From an uncultured Rhodospirillales bacterium (GTDB lineage Bacteria > Pseudomonadota > Alphaproteobacteria > Rhodospirillales > Defluviicoccaceae), in NCBI GenBank assembly GCA_937127205.1, contig CAKZLS010000272.1, positions 1 through 14,927 on the forward strand: a stretch of DNA of 14,927 nt. The letters are read 5' to 3'. The notes under the pieces are model-generated. The model saw nothing but the letters and a program-made list of their open reading frames with translations. It did not search any database and was not told the DNA's origin. The position numbers and the translations under genes were made by a program. Positions 11,400-14,927 of this stretch are shown piece by piece (position 1 is the first letter of the stretch; each line of letters begins with the position of its first letter).

Positions 11400-14195
11400 A
11401 TGAATAAACTCCGTGCAGCGGTCGAGCCGGCCGCCGACGCACCGCTGACAAATTATTTCCGCAAGGTCGACGATGACCTGGCCTTTCTCGGTCAATGTTT
11501 CCGCGAAGTTCTCGAGGAGATCGGCGAGCATGACCTCGCCCGCGCGCTGCCGCTGCCGGAGAACCCGGAAGCCCACCGCGGAGCCGGACTTTCGACGGCG
11601 CTGACCCAGGCCTATTGCATTTGGTTCCAGCTGTTGCAGATGGTCGAAGAAAATGCCATGGCGCAGCATCGCCGGGCGATTCAGGCGGCGGGCCGGTTTT
11701 CCGAGGACCCCGGGGCCTGGGAGGACATGCTAGGGGAATTGAAATCTCTCGGGTTGACCGGGGAGAAGATTGCATCGGCCCTTTCCGGAATTCGGGTGGA
11801 GCCGGTGCTGACGGCTCACCCGACGGAGGCGAAACGACAGACCGTCCTCGAGCATCACCGCGAGCTTTATCTGCTTTTGCTTCAGCGCGAAAACACCATG
11901 TACACGTCTGCGGAACAAGACGTGGTCCGCGACGATATCAAGGCCATTCTCGAGCGTCTGTGGCGGACCGGCGAGATTTTCCTCGAAAAGCCGGATGTTG
12001 CATCGGAGCTGCGCGCCATCGTCCACTACCTCCGCTACGTGTTTCCGACGATCCTCGAGCGGATCGACTGGCGCTTGCGCCAGGCCTGGGCCGAGACGGG
12101 GTTTGATCCGGCGCTGCTCGATGATCCCGCGTGCCGGCCGCGGCTCGCCTTCGGCGACTGGGTGGGGGGCGACCGCGACGGACATCCGTTCGTTACCGCC
12201 GATGTTACGCACGACTCGCTTATGGAACTTCGGACCAACGCACTCCAGCTCATTCATTCTAAGTTGGTCCGTGTTGCCGCCCATCTCAGCCTGTCTGACC
12301 GCCTCCAGGACCCCCCGTCCGTGCTGCTTGGCCGGATCGCCGATCTGGTGAAGCTGCTCGGCGATCGCTGCAGGCACGCCATCGAAAGCAACCCGGAAGA
12401 ACCGTGGCGTCAGTTTGTCAATCTGGTGATCGAGCGTTTGCCGCTGGAGGGTGCCGCCGGCAATCTTTTCCCCTCCGCCCCTAACCCGGTCGAGTATCGC
12501 CGGGCATCGGAGCTGATCGACGATCTTACCATTCTGAGCGAGTCGCTGGTGGAAATCGGAGCCCGGCGGTTGGCTGAAACCGATGTCCTGCCCGTGCTGC
12601 ACACGGTCCAAACCTTCGGCTTTCACCTAGCTAAACTGGACATCCGCCAGAACAGCCGTTTTCACGATCAGGCCGTAGCGCAACTGATGACAAAGGCCGG
12701 ACTGGATGGCGGCGACTTCGCGGAATGGGACGAGGACAGGCGGCTTGATTTTCTCAACCGCGAACTGGTCTCGCCGAGGCCGTTGGCCCGGGCCGACGCC
12801 AGCGTGGGACCGGAAGCCGATGCCGTGCTCGCGTGCTACCGCGAGGTGCGCGATCATATCGAGGCCTACAGTCGCGACGGCCTCGGCTCGCTGATCATCA
12901 GCATGACCCGCAGCCTGTCGGATGTGCTGGTGGTCCTGTTACTGGCACGCGAGGCCGGGCTGGTCATCGAGGACACCGATGGTCTGGTGTGTCAAATGCC
13001 CATCGTCCCGCTATTTGAAACCATCGATGACCTGGAACACGGGCCGGACATCATGCGCGCGCTGCTCGCGCATCCGTTGGTCAGCCGTTCGTTGCGCTAT
13101 CAGGCCCGCGTGGACGGCTTGGACGAACCTGTCCAACAGGTCATGGTCGGTTACAGCGACAGCAATAAGGACGGTGGCCTGCTTGCCAGCCTTTGGCACG
13201 TCTATCGTGCTCAAGAAGCATTGGTCGGTGTGGGAGAGGCGGCGGGCACGCGCATTCGATTTTTCCATGGCCGGGGCGGAACATCCAGCCGTGGCGCCGG
13301 CCCCACGGACCGGTTTTTGAACGCCTTGCCTTTTGGTGCTTTGAAGGGAGATCTGCGACTGACCGAGCAGGGCGAGGTCATCGGCCAGAAGTATGCCAAC
13401 CGCATTACCGCCGCGCACAATCTGGAACTGCTGTTGGCCGGCACCACGGGCGTGACCTTGAAACGCAGGCACAACGGAAAGCAGGATGAACGCCTTGCAC
13501 CGGTGATGGACCGGGTCGCCGAAACAAGCCGTGCCGCGTTTCAGGAGCTACTGCAAACCGACGGCTTTTTGGAGTTTTGGAGCCAGGCCACGCCCATCGA
13601 TGCCATCGAATCGAGCCGTATCGGATCGCGTCCGGTGAGGCGCACGGGCAAACGGACACTGGCCGACCTCAGGGCCATTCCCTGGGTGTTCAGCTGGAGC
13701 CAGTCGCGCTTCTTTCTGTCGGGATGGTACGGCGTCGGCGGTGCGCTTGAAGACCTGCGCGACACCGCGCCCGAGGACTTCGACGCACTGTGCAAGGAAG
13801 CCTTCGAGTGGGCGCCGTTCCGCTATATGATCAGCAGTGCCGCCAGCAGCGTGGCCACCGCCGACACGCAGGTGATGCATATGTACGCGGCCCTGGTCGA
13901 GGATCCGGAGATCCGCGACCGGTTCATGACATTGATCGAGGAGGAGTACCACCGGACCGAGCGGGTGTTGGAAACCATTTTTGGCGGCCCCCTGGCGGAG
14001 CAGAGACCGCGGGTGCAATCGATCTTGAGCCTGCGTCGAGACGGTTTGCTCCCGTTGCATTACCAACAGGTGGAAACCCTGCGCCGGTGGCGCGCCCTGC
14101 GCGGCATTGCCGATGCGCGGGTGGTGGAGGAGCTGGAATCGCAGCTTTTGCTAACACTGAACGCCATCGCAAGCGGTCTCGGCTCTACTGGCTAA
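11400..14195 (+). CDS. ppc: Phosphoenolpyruvate carboxylase
   Basis: A 931-residue protein that makes oxaloacetate from PEP and bicarbonate, the main anaplerotic reaction feeding the TCA cycle; cytoplasmic, normally tetrameric. Active-site blocks are intact: EPVLTAHPTE with the catalytic His140, FGDWVGGDRDGHPFVTADVT, LDIRQNS, VMVGYSDSNKDGG (Lys590), FFHGRGGTSSRGAGP (Arg625 and Arg631) and SSRIGSRPVRR. The GYSDSNKDGG and GRGGTSSRGAGP variants differ from E. coli (GYSDSAKDAG, GRGGSIGRGGAP) and mark a different subclass. Alignment by eye with E. coli places Thr820 where the aspartate-binding Lys773 should be (ATAD instead of AKAD) and Ser929 in place of Asn881 (STG instead of NTG at the C-terminus), so feedback by aspartate may be weak or absent. 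It starts 153 nt after the DUF748 gene; no clear terminator is visible after its stop. Confidence 0.97.
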   Translation: MNKLRAAVEPAADAPLTNYFRKVDDDLAFLGQCFREVLEEIGEHDLARALPLPENPEAHRGAGLSTALTQAYCIWFQLLQMVEENAMAQHRRAIQAAGRFSEDPGAWEDMLGELKSLGLTGEKIASALSGIRVEPVLTAHPTEAKRQTVLEHHRELYLLLLQRENTMYTSAEQDVVRDDIKAILERLWRTGEIFLEKPDVASELRAIVHYLRYVFPTILERIDWRLRQAWAETGFDPALLDDPACRPRLAFGDWVGGDRDGHPFVTADVTHDSLMELRTNALQLIHSKLVRVAAHLSLSDRLQDPPSVLLGRIADLVKLLGDRCRHAIESNPEEPWRQFVNLVIERLPLEGAAGNLFPSAPNPVEYRRASELIDDLTILSESLVEIGARRLAETDVLPVLHTVQTFGFHLAKLDIRQNSRFHDQAVAQLMTKAGLDGGDFAEWDEDRRLDFLNRELVSPRPLARADASVGPEADAVLACYREVRDHIEAYSRDGLGSLIISMTRSLSDVLVVLLLAREAGLVIEDTDGLVCQMPIVPLFETIDDLEHGPDIMRALLAHPLVSRSLRYQARVDGLDEPVQQVMVGYSDSNKDGGLLASLWHVYRAQEALVGVGEAAGTRIRFFHGRGGTSSRGAGPTDRFLNALPFGALKGDLRLTEQGEVIGQKYANRITAAHNLELLLAGTTGVTLKRRHNGKQDERLAPVMDRVAETSRAAFQELLQTDGFLEFWSQATPIDAIESSRIGSRPVRRTGKRTLADLRAIPWVFSWSQSRFFLSGWYGVGGALEDLRDTAPEDFDALCKEAFEWAPFRYMISSAASSVATADTQVMHMYAALVEDPEIRDRFMTLIEEEYHRTERVLETIFGGPLAEQRPRVQSILSLRRDGLLPLHYQQVETLRRWRALRGIADARVVEELESQLLLTLNAIASGLGSTG

Positions 14196-14296
14196 ACACT
14201 TAATCATCGATAAATTTTGAAAAGACGGAGAAATTGGGCGGCTATCCACTTCAAGACTTTTATGAACCTTTTGGTGGACAGTCGATGGGCTTCCTC

Positions 14297-14325
14297 TTGA
14301 CTATGGTATTTCGGCACCGAAATAT
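14297..14325 (+). promoter_or_regulatory. Promoter candidate for the gene at 14441
   Basis: TTGACT (14297-14302), 17 nt, AAATAT (14320-14325). The -35 is good, the -10 moderate. The spacer is filled almost completely by an 18-bp palindrome. A start near 14332 would give a leader of about 110 nt containing a small hairpin (ATGGCC-ACAA-GGCCAT, 14392-14407). Confidence 0.38.
14307..14324. repeat. Perfect 18-bp palindrome (probable operator)
   Basis: TATTTCGGCACCGAAATA: eight-base arms with a two-base CA spacer, 134-117 nt before ATG 14441. It lies between and partly over the candidate -35 and -10, the classic position for a repressor of the helix-turn-helix dimer type. It is AT-rich at the ends and GC-rich in the middle and is not followed by a T-run, so it is not a terminator for ppc. 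The regulator is unknown. Confidence 0.6.
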
Positions 14326-14440
14326 GTAAGCCTGTGCCTAAATTCGTGCGGTAAAATTCGCGCTATGTGCGTAAAGGCACGGTTATAGAATATGGCCACA
14401 AGGCCATTGAGGGACAGGAAGGCAACGGGAGGATCGCCGC

Positions 14441-14927
14441 ATGACGGAAACGTCCATTGTTACCCAACCCATGAAATACCTGGACAAGGCGTTGAGCGGT
14501 CTCAGGGATCTCGGCTTGGTTCCCGAGAAGCATGGCGATGCGCCGATGACCGCTCTCCTGGATAAGATCTCCGGGCTTGACGAGGACAAAGTGGTGGTGA
14601 TCGCGCGCACCCTCGATCAGATGTCGTTTTTCAACGAGGTTGTGCGCGAGCAAATCAGTGCCATGACCATCGGCGAGCGCTACGACGATATCGCCAACTC
14701 ATTCAATTCCATCCGCGATGATGCGCGCGAGATGGTCGATCAGATGGATGACGGCAAGGTGGATACGTGGGAGCGATTGTCCAACGTCTGGCAGAAGGTG
14801 ACGCGCGGCGATATCGCCACCCGGTTCGACAAGATCAAGGAGACTTATTTGGATGTCTCCAAGGACACAAAGGATCAGATCGATCGCGAGCATCTCATTC
14901 TCGAGTCCTATCGTGACTTCCGCGGTG
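14441..14927 (+). CDS. Charged helical protein of unknown function, 3' truncated
   Basis: The frame is open from ATG 14441 to the window end (162 codons). GGGAGG (14427-14432) lies 8 nt before the ATG, a strong start. The product begins MTETSIVTQPMKYLDKALSG and contains LGLVPEKHGDAPMTALLDKI, LDEDKVVVIARTLDQMSFFN, REQISAMTIGERYDDIANSF, NSIRDDAREMVDQMDDGK and RGDIATRFDKIKETYLDVSK. There is no signal peptide or membrane segment in the visible part. It is rich in Asp, Glu, Lys and Arg with regular hydrophobic spacing, so long helices or a coiled coil in the cytoplasm are likely. The motif-like density suggests a conserved family; I have a vague memory of similar proteins, some labelled cell surface protein, but cannot assign it. 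It appears to open a new transcription unit after ppc. Confidence 0.75.
   Translation, partial: MTETSIVTQPMKYLDKALSGLRDLGLVPEKHGDAPMTALLDKISGLDEDKVVVIARTLDQMSFFNEVVREQISAMTIGERYDDIANSFNSIRDDAREMVDQMDDGKVDTWERLSNVWQKVTRGDIATRFDKIKETYLDVSKDTKDQIDREHLILESYRDFRG

Noticed and set aside
14392..14407. ATGGCC-ACAA-GGCCAT hairpin as a riboswitch or terminator
   Set aside because: A single six-pair stem without a T-run or conserved core; at most a local fold in the leader.

Overview
The window looks like ordinary chromosome of an alphaproteobacterium, perhaps a Rhodospirillales-type organism. The evidence is high GC with strongly GC-ending codons, a divergent gloB/methyltransferase pair, and a good match to the alphaproteobacterial EcfG (general stress) promoter. 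The lineage call is an inference. I see no mobile element, CRISPR array, tRNA or rRNA.

Left part (1-2611): the 3' end of a mannose-1-phosphate guanylyltransferase (manC type) ends tail-to-tail, with an 8-bp overlap, against a minus-strand pair. That pair is glyoxalase II (gloB) followed by a glutathione S-transferase, joined by a TGATG stop/start overlap. A SAM-dependent methyltransferase runs divergently from gloB.

Second part (2612-4712): behind a recognisable sigma-70-like promoter, four closely spaced plus-strand genes encode three small exported proteins (Rap1a/Tai-like, a glycine-zipper lipoprotein, a META-domain protein) and a cytosolic isocitrate lyase/PEP mutase family enzyme. Next comes a separate small membrane-anchored acidic repeat protein whose upstream region holds GGAAC-N16-CGTT (EcfG type) next to a short palindrome.

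Middle (5368-7618): on the minus strand, a DUF924 protein, a possible 24-codon small ORF with a strong Shine-Dalgarno, and pyruvate kinase, ending at a possible intrinsic terminator. The pyruvate kinase carries residues typical of potassium-independent enzymes.

Right part (7619-14927): a divergent promoter region, then a 1151-residue DUF748/AsmA-like envelope protein with about six internal repeats and an OmpA-like C-terminus. It is followed by PEP carboxylase (ppc), which lacks two of the four residues that bind the inhibitor aspartate in the E. coli enzyme. Finally an unrecognised, highly charged protein begins, cut by the window edge, behind an 18-bp perfect palindrome in its promoter region.

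Pyruvate kinase and PEP carboxylase both consume PEP and may both escape standard controls. The other genes are envelope or stress-linked housekeeping and accessory functions. No multi-gene defence or other novel system is evident. The most informative leads are the EcfG-type promoter with its acidic repeat protein, the small ORF before pyk, the repeat array in the DUF748 protein, and the operon starting at 14441.
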